Positions 17,081-26,116 are shown, counted from the first letter of the stretch. The stretch is DNA of 64,000 nt from Alistipes sp. (GCA_021201825.1 JAJQED010000041.1:62001-126000), one strand, 5' to 3'. Numbers and translations: made by a program. Notes: generated from the letters alone by a model not told the origin.

Positions 17081-17089
17081 ATGTAGGGG

Positions 17090-17956
17090 TCAGAAAGACC
17101 AGTCCGGGTTTGCCGTACCGATTCTCTGCCCGGTACCGCTTCCGGAAGATGTGTTCCCGAGGTAAATGCTTCCTCCTTGTTCCGGGTTGACGTACCCGTC
17201 CTGGGTTGCCCGCCGGGCAATCCTGTCGACCCGGTTTTGGGTATCGGGGTGTGATGAGAATAACTTCTGTACACTGCTGCTGCGTGCGCCGCTGTCGAGT
17301 TGTTCCAGTTTTTCGAAAGCCATGGCCAGCACCCACGGGTTCACCCCGTGACTGATCAGGAAGCTGTAACCGTAATCGTCGGCCTCGGTTTCCTGTTTCT
17401 GGGAATACTGCGACGATGATAGGGCCTCGGTCAAATCCCCCAGCTCCGATGCCGACAGGGTACCTACGACCCCGCCAGTGGCCGTTAGCCCGTCCCGGAT
17501 GGCCGAAGTCACCAGCGCATGGCGGAAAGCGTCTTTGGTATCCTTATTCATGACGTGGCCTATTTCATGGCCGATTACCCCCAGTACCTCGGCATCGGTC
17601 ATCAGGTCCATCAAGCCGGAATAGACCCGTATACTGCCGTCTGCAACCGCAAAGGCATTCACATCGCTGGTAAGGTATACCTTGAAATTGAACCCGCTGT
17701 TACTGATCGGAGCCACGATCCGGTCGAGCCTTACGGCGTAGGGACTGTCCGCCGGGGCAACCTGGCTCGAGGCATCGAGTTGCTGGATATACTGGTGGAC
17801 CATAGACTCTACATAGGAGTCGCTTATCGTGGCGGCCTGTACGGCTTTGACCCCGGCCGAACCGGCAAGGGCGAGACTGCTGGGCGAACAGTTGCACAAT
17901 AGCATCACCCCGGCCGTTGCCGATGCAGATAACATCAAAAATAATCTGGCTTTCAT
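17090..17956 (-). CDS. M48 family metalloprotease, probable lipoprotein
   Basis: A secreted zinc metallopeptidase of 288 residues of the BepA/YcaL/Oma1-like M48 group, likely involved in envelope protein quality control. The N-terminus is a signal peptide with a lipobox-like LLCNC near residue 22. The catalytic motif is VLGVIGHEIGHVMNKD near residues 125-140, and the third zinc ligand is in QKQETEADDYGY. The C-terminal 40 residues are Gly/Ser/Thr rich. It is co-directional with the BASS transporter gene 50 bases upstream. Confidence 0.88.
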   Translation of the reverse strand: MKARLFLMLSASATAGVMLLCNCSPSSLALAGSAGVKAVQAATISDSYVESMVHQYIQQLDASSQVAPADSPYAVRLDRIVAPISNSGFNFKVYLTSDVNAFAVADGSIRVYSGLMDLMTDAEVLGVIGHEIGHVMNKDTKDAFRHALVTSAIRDGLTATGGVVGTLSASELGDLTEALSSSQYSQKQETEADDYGYSFLISHGVNPWVLAMAFEKLEQLDSGARSSSVQKLFSSHPDTQNRVDRIARRATQDGYVNPEQGGSIYLGNTSSGSGTGQRIGTANPDWSF

Positions 17957-18006
17957 ATATTTCCTTTACCCGGTTACGAGCAATGGACGTGCCAATGCCG
18001 GGAGGG

Positions 18007-18909
18007 TTATTTGCGGTTGCGGGGCGCCCTTTTATAGCGCCATAATTGCAGGCTGTTGACCATATTCTGCCATAGGACGTAACAGGCGGGAGCTACCGAG
18101 GCAACGGGATCGAGGTAACTCTGGGACAGCCAGATGGCCAGCACGGTATTCTTTTGCCCTAATGATTGGCCGCCTGCGGCGCGGTCTCCGAACCGCCGCC
18201 CCAGAATCCTCCCCGAGACGAACTGAATAATGCATATAACCAATGCTCCGGCCGCCATAGTTATTTCGGAGGAGAAATCCTTACGGTCGATACCCGTAAT
18301 AATTTCGACCGTCTGTCCGGTAACGATCATCAGTGCGAACGTCCAGAGATAGAATGAGACCATCTGATACCTGCCGATAGCCGAGTGTACTTTCGGAGTA
18401 AGGCGTTTCAAGGCAAACGCGGCGATGAACGGGAATACCAGCACGGGAATGACCTTTAGAAATACGGCGATGAACGACTGCCCGAACGGCAGGTCCGCAT
18501 GGGTTCCCACAAGCGAGAAGACAATAGGTGCCGTAACCGCCACAAGCGTGTTGCTCAGAAATGTAAATGTGGCCATGGTAGCGATATCAGCTCCCAGCAT
18601 CGATGCAATTATAACGGCCGAAATGGCGGTCGGTGCATAAACGCATATCATAAGCCCCTGGGCCGAAACCGGGTCGAAAAATGAAAAAACGGTGTAGATG
18701 ATCGCCGAAGCCGTAAATTGAAATACAAGAAGCCAAATATGTAAACCGCTGAACCGCATTTGGGACGGGGTCACCCGGCAAAACGTGACCAACAGCATGA
18801 CGAAAATGAGCACCGGTGTGACCGGAGTTAGTGCGGCAAAAAAACCGCTGAAAAAATAGCCGGCGACCATAGCCAGCGGCAACATTAAAGATTTGGCCTG
18901 TTGAGTCAT
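18007..18909 (-). CDS. bile acid:sodium symporter (BASS) family transporter
   Basis: An inner-membrane transporter of 300 residues with about nine to ten hydrophobic segments. The layout and motifs (YAPTAISAVIIASMLGADIA, later QKNTVLAIWLSQSYLDP) fit the BASS/SBF superfamily, whose members move bile acids, pantothenate or organic acids with sodium. The substrate is not evident. It is divergent from an AraC-type regulator with a shared 175-bp intergenic region, which makes that regulator the likely controller. Its own -7 box is TATCTTTG at 18927-18934. Confidence 0.8.
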   Translation of the reverse strand: MTQQAKSLMLPLAMVAGYFFSGFFAALTPVTPVLIFVMLLVTFCRVTPSQMRFSGLHIWLLVFQFTASAIIYTVFSFFDPVSAQGLMICVYAPTAISAVIIASMLGADIATMATFTFLSNTLVAVTAPIVFSLVGTHADLPFGQSFIAVFLKVIPVLVFPFIAAFALKRLTPKVHSAIGRYQMVSFYLWTFALMIVTGQTVEIITGIDRKDFSSEITMAAGALVICIIQFVSGRILGRRFGDRAAGGQSLGQKNTVLAIWLSQSYLDPVASVAPACYVLWQNMVNSLQLWRYKRAPRNRK

Positions 18910-18926
18910 CCCGGGATCCGTGTGTG

Positions 18927-18934
18927 CAAAGATA
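18927..18934 (-). promoter_or_regulatory. -7 box of the BASS transporter gene
   Basis: TATCTTTG on the minus strand matches TAnnTTTG exactly; I see no TTTG at the expected -33 distance. The start codon lies about 11 bases after the predicted start of transcription. Confidence 0.45.
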
Positions 18935-18965
18935 TACCAAAATCCTCATAAGCCCGCTCCAGGGT

Positions 18966-18995
18966 TTTGCAATGCCGTTAGTTTTTATACTTTTG
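18966..18995 (+). promoter_or_regulatory. promoter of the AraC-type regulator
   Basis: A -33 TTTG (18966-18969), an 18-bp spacer and a -7 box TACTTTTG (18988-18995). The spacing is the same as for the pheA promoter. The predicted leader is about 80 bases. Confidence 0.6.
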
Positions 18996-19084
18996 AACCG
19001 GACGGTGCCGAAAATCCAAAAAATGCACAATACGGGACGAGGGCGAGCCGTTAACAATTCAGACTTAACCCGTAAACCCAGGCT

Positions 19085-19966
19085 ATGAAGAGAAGCGAAT
19101 TGAGGAACATAACGATTGAACAGATGTTCGACCTGCTGCAGGGGCGAGAGGATCAAACGCGTGAATTTATGGTTCTTGTGGATTCCCCTTACCGGGGTGT
19201 CTTCGTGGGCAGGCCGTTTAATGCTCCGGGTGCGATAATTATGCTTTGCACCCACGGGAGTATTACGGTAAGGGTCAATCTGACCGAATATAAACTTACC
19301 CCCGGGTCGGTTATGCTGTACGGGGAAAATTCGATAATCGAATACCCGGAGATCAGCCAGGACGCGCGGTTTTGCATGGTAGCCCTTACACGTCAGTTCA
19401 TCGGGAGCATGATGGTGGACTACATGGCCGTTATCCCCATTTTTAAATATATTTCGGAGAACAAAGAGCACCAGCTCACTGTGAATGAGCAGGAAATCAC
19501 CGTGCTGAAAAAATATTTCGAACTGCTTTACGAGATTGTCCCTACCTACAATCGGGCCGTGATGCGGGACCTGTTCGCTTCGTTCGTGCGGACTCTCGGC
19601 GATATGTACAGCCGCAGGCTGCAGGAAAAAATATCGTCCCGCTCGCGGCAGGACGAATATTTCGAGCGGTTCATCCTCAAACTTACCGAAAACCACCAGA
19701 GGGAAAGGAGTGTGAAGTTCTATGCCGACGAACTGCACATTACACCCAAATACCTGTCGACGGTTATAAAGGATGTAAGCGGCCGTTCGGCGGCGTCATG
19801 GATTAACGAGTTCGTGATCAATAAGGCCAAGATGCTGCTTAAGTTCTCAGGTAAAAGTATCCAGGAAATAACCTACGAACTTAACTTCTCGACCCAATCG
19901 TTCTTCGGGAAGTTCTTCAAGCGCCATACCGGCATCTCTCCGTCGGATTACCGTAAGACCGAATAG
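19085..19966 (+). CDS. AraC family transcriptional regulator
   Basis: A 293-residue DNA-binding regulator. The N-terminal part (about 1-170) has a cupin-like effector domain; the C-terminal 100 residues hold the two helix-turn-helix units of the family: VKFYADELHITPKYLSTVIK and IQEITYELNFSTQSFFGKFF, ending in the usual GISPSDYRK. It is divergent from the BASS transporter gene and convergent with ohr. Its effector is unknown; control of the transporter is the simplest inference. Its last codons form half of a hairpin shared with ohr. Confidence 0.88.
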   Translation: MKRSELRNITIEQMFDLLQGREDQTREFMVLVDSPYRGVFVGRPFNAPGAIIMLCTHGSITVRVNLTEYKLTPGSVMLYGENSIIEYPEISQDARFCMVALTRQFIGSMMVDYMAVIPIFKYISENKEHQLTVNEQEITVLKKYFELLYEIVPTYNRAVMRDLFASFVRTLGDMYSRRLQEKISSRSRQDEYFERFILKLTENHQRERSVKFYADELHITPKYLSTVIKDVSGRSAASWINEFVINKAKMLLKFSGKSIQEITYELNFSTQSFFGKFFKRHTGISPSDYRKTE

Positions 19967-19982
19967 TGGTACCTTATTCGGT
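19958..19982. terminator. hairpin made by the last codons of two convergent genes
   Basis: ACCGAATA (19958-19965) and TATTCGGT (19975-19982) form a perfect 8-bp stem across a 9-base loop. It contains the final Thr-Glu codons plus most of the stop codon of both the AraC gene and ohr. The T tract is weak on either strand. Confidence 0.45.
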
Positions 19983-20393
19983 TTCTACCTTGAGGGCTGT
20001 ATTTATATTGCCCCGGGTAGCTTTGGAATAGGGGCAAACGTTTTCGGCCGCTTCGGCCCATTTCTGCGCATCTTCTTTATCGGCTTCGGGTATCCGGGCG
20101 GTGATCTGCACGTCCAGGTAATACCCGTCCTGGTCGGATTTCCCAAGTCCTGTAGAAACCGTCACCTCGATACCCTCGATACGTTTACCGTGTTGCAGGG
20201 CCACCATGTTAAGCGCGCTGCAAAAACAGGCCGCATATCCGGCTGCGAAAAGCTGTTCGGGGTTGGTGGCCGGTTTTTCACCCGCTTTACCCGGCATCCG
20301 CAGATCGAGGTTCAATACCCCGTCCGCCGAACTGACATGGCCCTCGCGGCCTCCCGTGGCCGTAGCTTCGGCCCTGTACATAATATTATCCAT
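19974..20393 (-). CDS. ohr: organic hydroperoxide resistance protein (Ohr/OsmC family)
   Basis: A 139-residue thiol peroxidase that reduces organic hydroperoxides. The two redox cysteines of the Ohr family are visible: one in GYAACFCSALNMVA (near residue 56-58) and one in NVCPYSKATRGN near residue 119. The N-terminus and the motif LFAAGYAACF are typical of Ohr rather than OsmC. It is a single gene converging with the AraC regulator. No OhrR-type repressor is adjacent. Confidence 0.9.
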   Translation of the reverse strand: MDNIMYRAEATATGGREGHVSSADGVLNLDLRMPGKAGEKPATNPEQLFAAGYAACFCSALNMVALQHGKRIEGIEVTVSTGLGKSDQDGYYLDVQITARIPEADKEDAQKWAEAAENVCPYSKATRGNINTALKVETE

Positions 20394-20437
20394 AAATATC
20401 GGTTAAATTTACTTTTTTACGCTCCAGAGGAATATCC

Positions 20438-21226
20438 TTATGCAGGAGGCTGAACCGCAACCGGCACCTCCATCAAAAGGAGCTGCGCCCCGGTCCTTGC
20501 CCGGATGTCCACGCACCGGGTTTTACAAAGCCCGATACCGTCATACGGCCGCAGGCTCTCGCCGTTGATCACCGCTTCGCCTTTTATCATATAGATATAC
20601 ACCCCGTTACGCCGGGAACGGAGCCTGTAGCGTATCTCGTAATCCTTTTCCAGGCGCCCCATATGGAACCATGCCTGCTGGCGTATCGAGGCACCCCGGG
20701 CGCTGCTTGCCGGCCCGATTATCTCGAGCAGGTTATTATCCATGGCCGAAGTGTCCAACCGGAATTTTCCGTACCTGGGTTCCGCATCCTGCTGGTCGGG
20801 ATATACCCAGATCTGCAGGAATTTGAGGACATGGTTACGCCGGGCGTTGAATTCCCGGTGGCTGATGCCCGTTCCGGCGCTCAGGACCTGTATCTCACCC
20901 TCTCCGATAACGGCCGAATTCCCCAGCGCATCCGAATATTCGAGCGACCCTTCCAGCGGGATATGCACTATCTCCATGTTCCGGTTCCGTAGGGCGGTAA
21001 ACCCCGCTCCCGGTGCTACGGTCTCCTCGTTGAGGATTCTCAGGGTGCCGAAGCTGACCTGGCCGGGATCGTAATGGTCCGAATGGCTGAAAGTATGGTA
21101 GGACTGCAGCCATCCCTCATTTATATGGCCACGGGACGAAGCCCTGTGGATTATTTTCGCCGGCCTGCCGTTGGATGTCGCCGTGGGTTCCGGACTGATG
21201 TACATAGCAAAATCTATACCTCCCAT
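20438..21226 (-). CDS. pirin family protein
   Basis: A bicupin protein of about 262 residues. The N-terminal cupin has the iron-binding His pattern YHTFSHSDHYDPGQVSFG and the conserved NEETVAPGAGFTALRNRNMEI, as in YhhW-type pirins, some of which have quercetinase activity. The physiological role in gut bacteria is unknown. I start at 21226 (MGGIDFAMYISPE); the frame is open to 21322 but the extra 32 residues do not look like pirin. ATG 21205 is another option. Confidence 0.8.
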   Translation of the reverse strand: MGGIDFAMYISPEPTATSNGRPAKIIHRASSRGHINEGWLQSYHTFSHSDHYDPGQVSFGTLRILNEETVAPGAGFTALRNRNMEIVHIPLEGSLEYSDALGNSAVIGEGEIQVLSAGTGISHREFNARRNHVLKFLQIWVYPDQQDAEPRYGKFRLDTSAMDNNLLEIIGPASSARGASIRQQAWFHMGRLEKDYEIRYRLRSRRNGVYIYMIKGEAVINGESLRPYDGIGLCKTRCVDIRARTGAQLLLMEVPVAVQPPA

Positions 21227-21537
21227 AATAGTGGATTTTATTACCCGTCGGTGCGGCCGGGACTGCGAACAGCCCTCTCCGCCCGCCTGCCGGGGGAAAT
21301 TTAAATAATAGGTGTAATGCAAACTCCCTTAAGAATGCCTGCCCGTGCGTTTGCTATTCCGGAATATTTCTCTTCTGGGCGGTACCCTATTCTAAATTAA
21401 ATATTTTTCCCGGAATTTGCAATACTTTGACCGGGGTTTTTTGTTTCCCGATAGATTCTTAAACATTTCTTGCCGATTTTGTTCAAAAAATACCGTGAAC
21501 CGTCGAAACAGTTCCGCAACGGATAAACCGGATGTAT
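21227..21537. other. intergenic, no gene supported
   Basis: About 310 AT-rich bases between pirin and rlmD. A minus-strand frame ending near 21392 exists, but it overlaps the start of rlmD and has no recognisable family, so I do not call it. I see no strong terminator. Confidence 0.4.
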
Positions 21538-21545
21538 TATCTTTG
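21538..21545 (+). promoter_or_regulatory. -7 box upstream of rlmD
   Basis: TATCTTTG matches TAnnTTTG exactly and lies 18 bases before the ATG, so the transcript would have a leader of about 12 bases. No TTTG at -33. Confidence 0.45.
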
Positions 21546-21563
21546 GCCTTATAAATCGTTTGC

Positions 21564-22970
21564 ATGGCAAGAAAAAAAGACTTCCCGGTGCTGGAGGACA
21601 TCGAGATAACGGCCGTAGCGGCCGAGGGTAAAGCCCTGGCAAAGTACGGAGAAATGGTGGTTTTCGTTCCTTACGGGGTTCCGGGGGACGTTGTCGATCT
21701 GCGGATCGTGAAAAAGCGCAGGCGATATATGGAGGGCCGGATAGTAGCCCTGAAGAAACCGTCGCCGATGCGAACAGAGCCGGTATGCAAGCATTTCGGG
21801 GTATGCGGGGGATGTAAGTGGCAGAATATCCCCTATGTAGAACAACTGCGGTTCAAGACCGCACAGGTGTCGGACCAACTGCGACGTATCGGCGGGCTGG
21901 ATATTCCCGAACCCCGTCCAGCCATTGGGTCCAACGAGGAGTATTTCTACCGAAACAAGCTGGAATATACGTTCTGTGCCAAACGGTGGTTCACCGTTGA
22001 AGAAATACGGGAGGGTCTCGAGCCGGAACACCGGGGCGCGCTCGGTTTCCATATTCCCGGAATGTTCGACAAGGTGCTGGACATTCACAAGTGCTGGCTC
22101 CAGCCGGACCCGTCGAACGGTATCCGGTTATGGCTCAAGGAACAAGCCGTTGCCCGTGGACTGGAATTTTACGACCAGCGGAGCCACCAGGGCCTTATGC
22201 GTAACGTAATAATCCGCACTTCGTCAACGGGAGAGGTTATGGTTATCGTAGTCTTCGCCCATGACCGACCGGATATAATCGAGCCGCTTCTCGGGGACCT
22301 TGCAACGAACTTCCCCGCCGTTACATCTTTAATGTACGTGGTGAACGGGAAGCTCAACGATTCGATCGGGGACTTGGAAGTGCGGCTGTTCAGCGGCCGT
22401 GACCATATCTTCGAGCAGATGGAGGGGCTTAAGTTCAAGATTGGGCCTAAATCGTTTTACCAGACCAATGCACGGCAGGCATATAAACTTTACTGCGTGA
22501 CCCGTGAGTTCGCGGCGCTGACCGGCAGCGAAGTTGTTTACGACCTTTATACCGGAACCGGTACGATAGCAAACTTCGTGGCCGGGAACAGCTCGCGGGT
22601 GGTCGGCATAGAATATGTACCCGAGGCTATCGAAGACGCCAGGGAAAATTCACGGTTGAACGGCATAGGCAATACGGAGTTCTTTGCGGGCGATATGAAA
22701 GATATCCTCGACGAGCGGTTCGTCTCTTCGCACGGCAGGCCCGACGTGGTTATACTCGACCCGCCACGGGCCGGCATCCATGAGGATGTGGCCCGTACGA
22801 TTCTTGCGGCCTCGCCAGGGCGGATAGTTTACGTGAGCTGTAATCCGGCTACCCAGGCCCGGGACCTGGCACTGTTTGCGGCCCAATATACAATAACGGA
22901 TGTCCAGCCCGTAGATATGTTCCCGCAAACCCACCACGTTGAAAACGTAGTGAAACTTATTAAAAAATGA
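21564..22970 (+). CDS. rlmD: 23S rRNA (uracil-5-)-methyltransferase, RumA/RlmD type
   Basis: A SAM-dependent RNA m5U methyltransferase of 468 residues. An N-terminal TRAM-like beta domain (about 5-65) is followed by the iron-sulfur cysteines CKHFGVCGGCKWQN (near 74-87). The methyltransferase core shows VYDLYTGTGTIANFVA, VVILDPPRAGIHEDV and the catalytic-cysteine motif VYVSCNPATQARDL near the C-terminus. RumA and TrmA-like paralogues share this fold, so the exact uridine methylated is inferred. The stop overlaps the next gene by 4 bases. Confidence 0.88.
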   Translation: MARKKDFPVLEDIEITAVAAEGKALAKYGEMVVFVPYGVPGDVVDLRIVKKRRRYMEGRIVALKKPSPMRTEPVCKHFGVCGGCKWQNIPYVEQLRFKTAQVSDQLRRIGGLDIPEPRPAIGSNEEYFYRNKLEYTFCAKRWFTVEEIREGLEPEHRGALGFHIPGMFDKVLDIHKCWLQPDPSNGIRLWLKEQAVARGLEFYDQRSHQGLMRNVIIRTSSTGEVMVIVVFAHDRPDIIEPLLGDLATNFPAVTSLMYVVNGKLNDSIGDLEVRLFSGRDHIFEQMEGLKFKIGPKSFYQTNARQAYKLYCVTREFAALTGSEVVYDLYTGTGTIANFVAGNSSRVVGIEYVPEAIEDARENSRLNGIGNTEFFAGDMKDILDERFVSSHGRPDVVILDPPRAGIHEDVARTILAASPGRIVYVSCNPATQARDLALFAAQYTITDVQPVDMFPQTHHVENVVKLIKK

Positions 22971-23683
22971 AAGTTATGAAAATGTCCGTATTGTTAGTGG
23001 CTGTGATGGCGGCGATCTTTCCGGCCCGTTCCCAGGCTTTGATTCCGGTAGAGCCGGCTTACGAGAACACCATACAGGTTACAGGCACGGCCGAGAGGGA
23101 GATACTGCCCGATGAGATATTCGTCCGCATCGTCATAAGCGAGAACGATACCAAGGGCAAGGTGAGCGTGGATAAGATGGAGCAGGATATGATCACGGCC
23201 CTGCGCAACATCGGGGTAGACGTGGAAAATAACCTTAAAGTCGGGAATATGAGCAGTTCCCTGCATGAAAAAATATTCGGGAAAAATACGACCCGTACTA
23301 CTGCAATCTACCAGTTAAAGGTATCCAGCGCCGAAATGCTGGGAAACGTTTACCAGAGACTCGGATCTATCGGAATTTCCAATATAACGATCACGGCCCT
23401 GAACCACAGCCGTATCCGCGAGATAACGGCCGAAATACGTATCGAGGCGGTAAAGAACGCACAGCAAGTGGCGTCGGATATGGCCGGGGCGCTCGGGCAG
23501 GAAATAGGTAAAGCGGTATATGTCGTGGATTACAATAACCAGGTAATCAATACCCGGAGTAACTATAAGGCTGACCTGATGATGGAAGCCGACTCTTACG
23601 ACACAGGTGCGGGAGCGGCAGCGCTGGACTTCCGCAATATTAAACTGAGCTATTCGGTTTCGGTAAAATTCGCACTGCTCTGA
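22967..23683 (+). CDS. SIMPL-domain (DUF541) exported protein
   Basis: A 238-residue protein with an N-terminal signal peptide (KMSVLLVAVMAAIFPARSQA) and a SIMPL/DUF541 domain, recognisable by VTGTAEREILPDEIFVRI and by the late LKVSSAEMLGNVY-type repeats. The domain is found in periplasmic proteins such as E. coli YggE, linked to oxidative stress, without a known biochemical role. It overlaps rlmD by 4 bases and is followed 3 bases later by mnmD, so the three are one operon. Confidence 0.85.
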   Translation: MKVMKMSVLLVAVMAAIFPARSQALIPVEPAYENTIQVTGTAEREILPDEIFVRIVISENDTKGKVSVDKMEQDMITALRNIGVDVENNLKVGNMSSSLHEKIFGKNTTRTTAIYQLKVSSAEMLGNVYQRLGSIGISNITITALNHSRIREITAEIRIEAVKNAQQVASDMAGALGQEIGKAVYVVDYNNQVINTRSNYKADLMMEADSYDTGAGAAALDFRNIKLSYSVSVKFALL

Positions 23684-23686
23684 TAA

Positions 23687-24352
23687 ATGGAATACATCCG
23701 GCCGCATATCCGGATCACCGGCGACGGCAGTCCGACGCTGGTCTGTCCCCGGTCCGGCGATACTTATCATTCCGTTAACGGCGCGGTCAGCGAGTCGGAA
23801 CATGTTTTTATCCGCAACGGCCTGGCATTATGTGGAAAAGATGTAATATCGATCTTCGAAGCCGGGTTCGGCAGCGGTATCAATGCCTGGCTTACGGCTA
23901 AATATGCGGCCGAGAATGGAAAGATGGTCCGGTATTTTGCTGTCGAAAAGTTTCCGGTGGATCCCAGCCTGCTCCAAGTGCCGCAGTTCCCCTCCGACAG
24001 GATTTTCCGCTCGATACATTCGACGGAGTGGGGAAGAGAAACAGAGGTTACGGAGGGTTTTAAACTGGTCAAGATTCACGGGGATTTGGCTGAAACGGTA
24101 TTTGATGTTAAATTTGACGTAGTCTACTTCGACATGTTCGCCCCGGACACGGTTCCCGGTTTATGGACCGGGGAGTTATTTGCCCGGATAGCGCAGGCGA
24201 TGGTCCCGGGTACGGCACTGGTTACATATTGCGCCAAGGGGGAAGTGAAAAGGGCGTTGAGGTCGGTGGGCCTGGAGGTGAAAAGGCTTCCCGGAGCGCC
24301 GGGTAAAAGGCATATGGTCAGGGCGGTGAAGCCACCGGACAACGGGCAATAA
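23687..24352 (+). CDS. mnmD: tRNA 5-methylaminomethyl-2-thiouridine methyltransferase, MnmD type
   Basis: A 221-residue stand-alone version of the methyltransferase half of MnmC, which adds the last methyl group of mnm5s2U at tRNA position 34. The SAM motif is IFEAGFGSGINAWLT near residues 56-70; YFDMFAPDTVPGLWTGELF and YCAKGEVKRALRSVGLEV are family signatures, and it ends with LPGAPGKRHMVRA. The oxidase half (MnmC2) is not fused, which is usual in Bacteroidota. It is within the rlmD-SIMPL-mnmD-cdd-pseudouridine synthase run. Confidence 0.88.
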   Translation: MEYIRPHIRITGDGSPTLVCPRSGDTYHSVNGAVSESEHVFIRNGLALCGKDVISIFEAGFGSGINAWLTAKYAAENGKMVRYFAVEKFPVDPSLLQVPQFPSDRIFRSIHSTEWGRETEVTEGFKLVKIHGDLAETVFDVKFDVVYFDMFAPDTVPGLWTGELFARIAQAMVPGTALVTYCAKGEVKRALRSVGLEVKRLPGAPGKRHMVRAVKPPDNGQ

Positions 24353-24357
24353 ATAAA

Positions 24358-24819
24358 ATGAATATGGAACGGCAATACAGTTTCGGTTACGAAAAATACG
24401 ACACCCTCTCCTCGCTTCCCGAAGCGGACAGGGAGTTGGCCCGTGCGGCGAAAAAGGCCTGCGAGAGCGCCTATGCTCCGTATTCCAATTACCGTGTCGG
24501 GGCGGCCGCAAGGCTGCAAAGCGGTAAAGTGATTACCGGTAGTAACCAGGAGAGCGAGGTGTTCCCGGCCGGGGTTTGCGCCGAGCGCAGCATGTTGTTC
24601 CATCACCAGGCCCATTATAAGGACGACCCGATCGAAGCTATCGCGATAGCCTCCGTGCCTGACGACAACGAGTGTTACCCTTGCGGGATATGCCGACAGG
24701 TAATAAACGATTCCGAGAACCGGCAGGGCAGTCCTATCCGGGTAATAATGACGGGCCGTGACACGGCTACGGTGTTGGATACAGCCACAAAACTCCTGCC
24801 TTTCACTTTCAGGTTATAA
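24358..24819 (+). CDS. cdd: cytidine deaminase
   Basis: A homotetramer-type zinc cytidine deaminase of 153 residues that salvages cytidine to uridine. The zinc ligands and catalytic Glu are in PAGVCAERSM (Cys and Glu near residues 76-78) and YPCGICRQVI (two Cys near 103-106). The N-terminal YAPYSNYRVGAA motif is diagnostic. It starts 5 bases after mnmD; ATG 24364 is an alternative start. Confidence 0.93.
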   Translation: MNMERQYSFGYEKYDTLSSLPEADRELARAAKKACESAYAPYSNYRVGAAARLQSGKVITGSNQESEVFPAGVCAERSMLFHHQAHYKDDPIEAIAIASVPDDNECYPCGICRQVINDSENRQGSPIRVIMTGRDTATVLDTATKLLPFTFRL

Positions 24820-24829
24820 TACCCGACGA

Positions 24830-25522
24830 ATGTTTACAAAGAACGACATACTGTTTGAGGACAACCATCTGCTGGTGGTAAACAAACGGGTAGGGGACCT
24901 CGTGCAGGCTGACCCGGAAGGAAATACCGCTTTGGAGGACGAGATAAAGCGGTTCATTAAAAAACGCGATTCCAAACCGGGGGACGTTTTCCTCGGGGTG
25001 GTCCACCGGATAGACCGCCCGGTGAGCGGCGCGGTCCTTTTTGCAAAAACCAGTAAAGCCCTTACGCGGCTCAACCAGATGATAAAGGACCGGCAGGTCG
25101 GCAAGACCTATTGGGCCATTGTCGAGGAGTTGCCCGAGCCGGCGGAGGGGACCCTGACGCATCATATAGTCAAGGATTCGAAGACCAACAGGTCCAAAGC
25201 GTTCTCCAAGCCGCAGTCCGGAAGTAAGGAAGCCGTATTGGATTACCGCCACGTCGCCTCCAGCGCCAATTACCATCTGCTGGAGATCGATCTTAAAACC
25301 GGCCGCCATCACCAGATAAGGGCCCAGCTATCCAAAGTTGGTTCGCCGATCAGGGGCGATTTGAAATACGGTGCCAAGCGATCCATGACCGGCGGCGGCA
25401 TCTCGCTGCATTCCCGACAGATCAGTTTCATACATCCCGTTAAGCAGGAGCCGGTGCAGGTTACTGCCCCGGTGCCGACGGACGATAACCTCTGGAAATT
25501 CTTTGCCGAGGCCGGGTCATAG
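24830..25522 (+). CDS. RluA-family RNA pseudouridine synthase
   Basis: A 230-residue pseudouridine synthase of the RluA/RluD group. The catalytic aspartate lies in VHRIDRPVSGAVLFAKT near residues 66-80, and the conserved LKTGRHHQIRAQLSKVGSPI block follows near 155-175. No S4 domain is present, so it resembles the shorter RluA/RluC-like forms; the target site in rRNA or tRNA is unknown. I start at ATG 24830 (MFTKNDILFEDNHLLVVNK); the upstream frame from 24758 overlaps cdd and is not family-like. Confidence 0.88.
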   Translation: MFTKNDILFEDNHLLVVNKRVGDLVQADPEGNTALEDEIKRFIKKRDSKPGDVFLGVVHRIDRPVSGAVLFAKTSKALTRLNQMIKDRQVGKTYWAIVEELPEPAEGTLTHHIVKDSKTNRSKAFSKPQSGSKEAVLDYRHVASSANYHLLEIDLKTGRHHQIRAQLSKVGSPIRGDLKYGAKRSMTGGGISLHSRQISFIHPVKQEPVQVTAPVPTDDNLWKFFAEAGS

Positions 25523-25533
25523 GGCGTGTCGGC

Positions 25534-26034
25534 CTAAAGGTAACTTCCTATTTTAAGGGCGATGGTCGCACAAGCCTCCGCATCCGCAAGGGCGTGGTGA
25601 TGGTTTGTAAGGTCGTACCCGCAGTGCAGGGCAACCGTTTTGAGTTTATGGTTGGGCAGGTAAGGAAAGGCCCGTCGGGAGGCACGGCAAGTACAGTGGA
25701 ACCGGTAACCGGGATAGGTCATTCCGTAAATCTCGAAAGCCGCACGCAGGCAGCCCTCATCGAACGGGCTGTTATGGGCTACCAGCGGCATTCCGGTGAT
25801 ACGGCAAGCAATTTCACTCCACACCTGGCTGAAATCAGGTTCTTGATCGGTATCCCGGGCTGTTAGTTTATGGATGGCCGTATTGAAGTAGCTGTAATAA
25901 TTAGGCCGGGGCCGGATAAGCCGGTAGATGGTTTCGGTTATCCGTCCGTCCCATACGACTACGATCCCGACACTGCAAACACTGGCACGGCGGCTGTTGG
26001 CCGTCTCGAAATCTAATGCCGCAAAGTCTAACAT
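25534..26034 (-). CDS. DEDDh 3'-5' exonuclease (DnaQ-like)
   Basis: A 166-residue exonuclease domain protein of the DnaQ/RNase T superfamily. The acidic residues of the three Exo motifs are visible: DFETAN near the N-terminus, VAHNSPFDEGCL near residue 85, and HHALADAEACA with the DEDDh histidine near residue 145. It is not fused to other domains and is too short for a polymerase proofreading subunit with extra contacts, so it may be a general nuclease. It converges with the pseudouridine synthase gene, with 11 bases between the stops. Confidence 0.85.
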   Translation of the reverse strand: MLDFAALDFETANSRRASVCSVGIVVVWDGRITETIYRLIRPRPNYYSYFNTAIHKLTARDTDQEPDFSQVWSEIACRITGMPLVAHNSPFDEGCLRAAFEIYGMTYPGYRFHCTCRASRRAFPYLPNHKLKTVALHCGYDLTNHHHALADAEACATIALKIGSYL

Positions 26035-26116
26035 GAGGTAAAATTAGGGAAAAAACCGTAGAAAAAGTTGTATAAATTGGAACCGGTGCCGCCGGCTGTC
26101 GCCCGATCGGCCCCTT

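Noticed and set aside
18587-19738. 383-codon minus-strand frame covering the AraC gene and the promoter region
   Set aside because: It runs through the clear AraC regulator and the divergent promoters; no family similarity.
21392-21601. Minus-strand frame in the gap before rlmD
   Set aside because: Overlaps the start of rlmD, no ribosome binding site or family, so chance is more likely.
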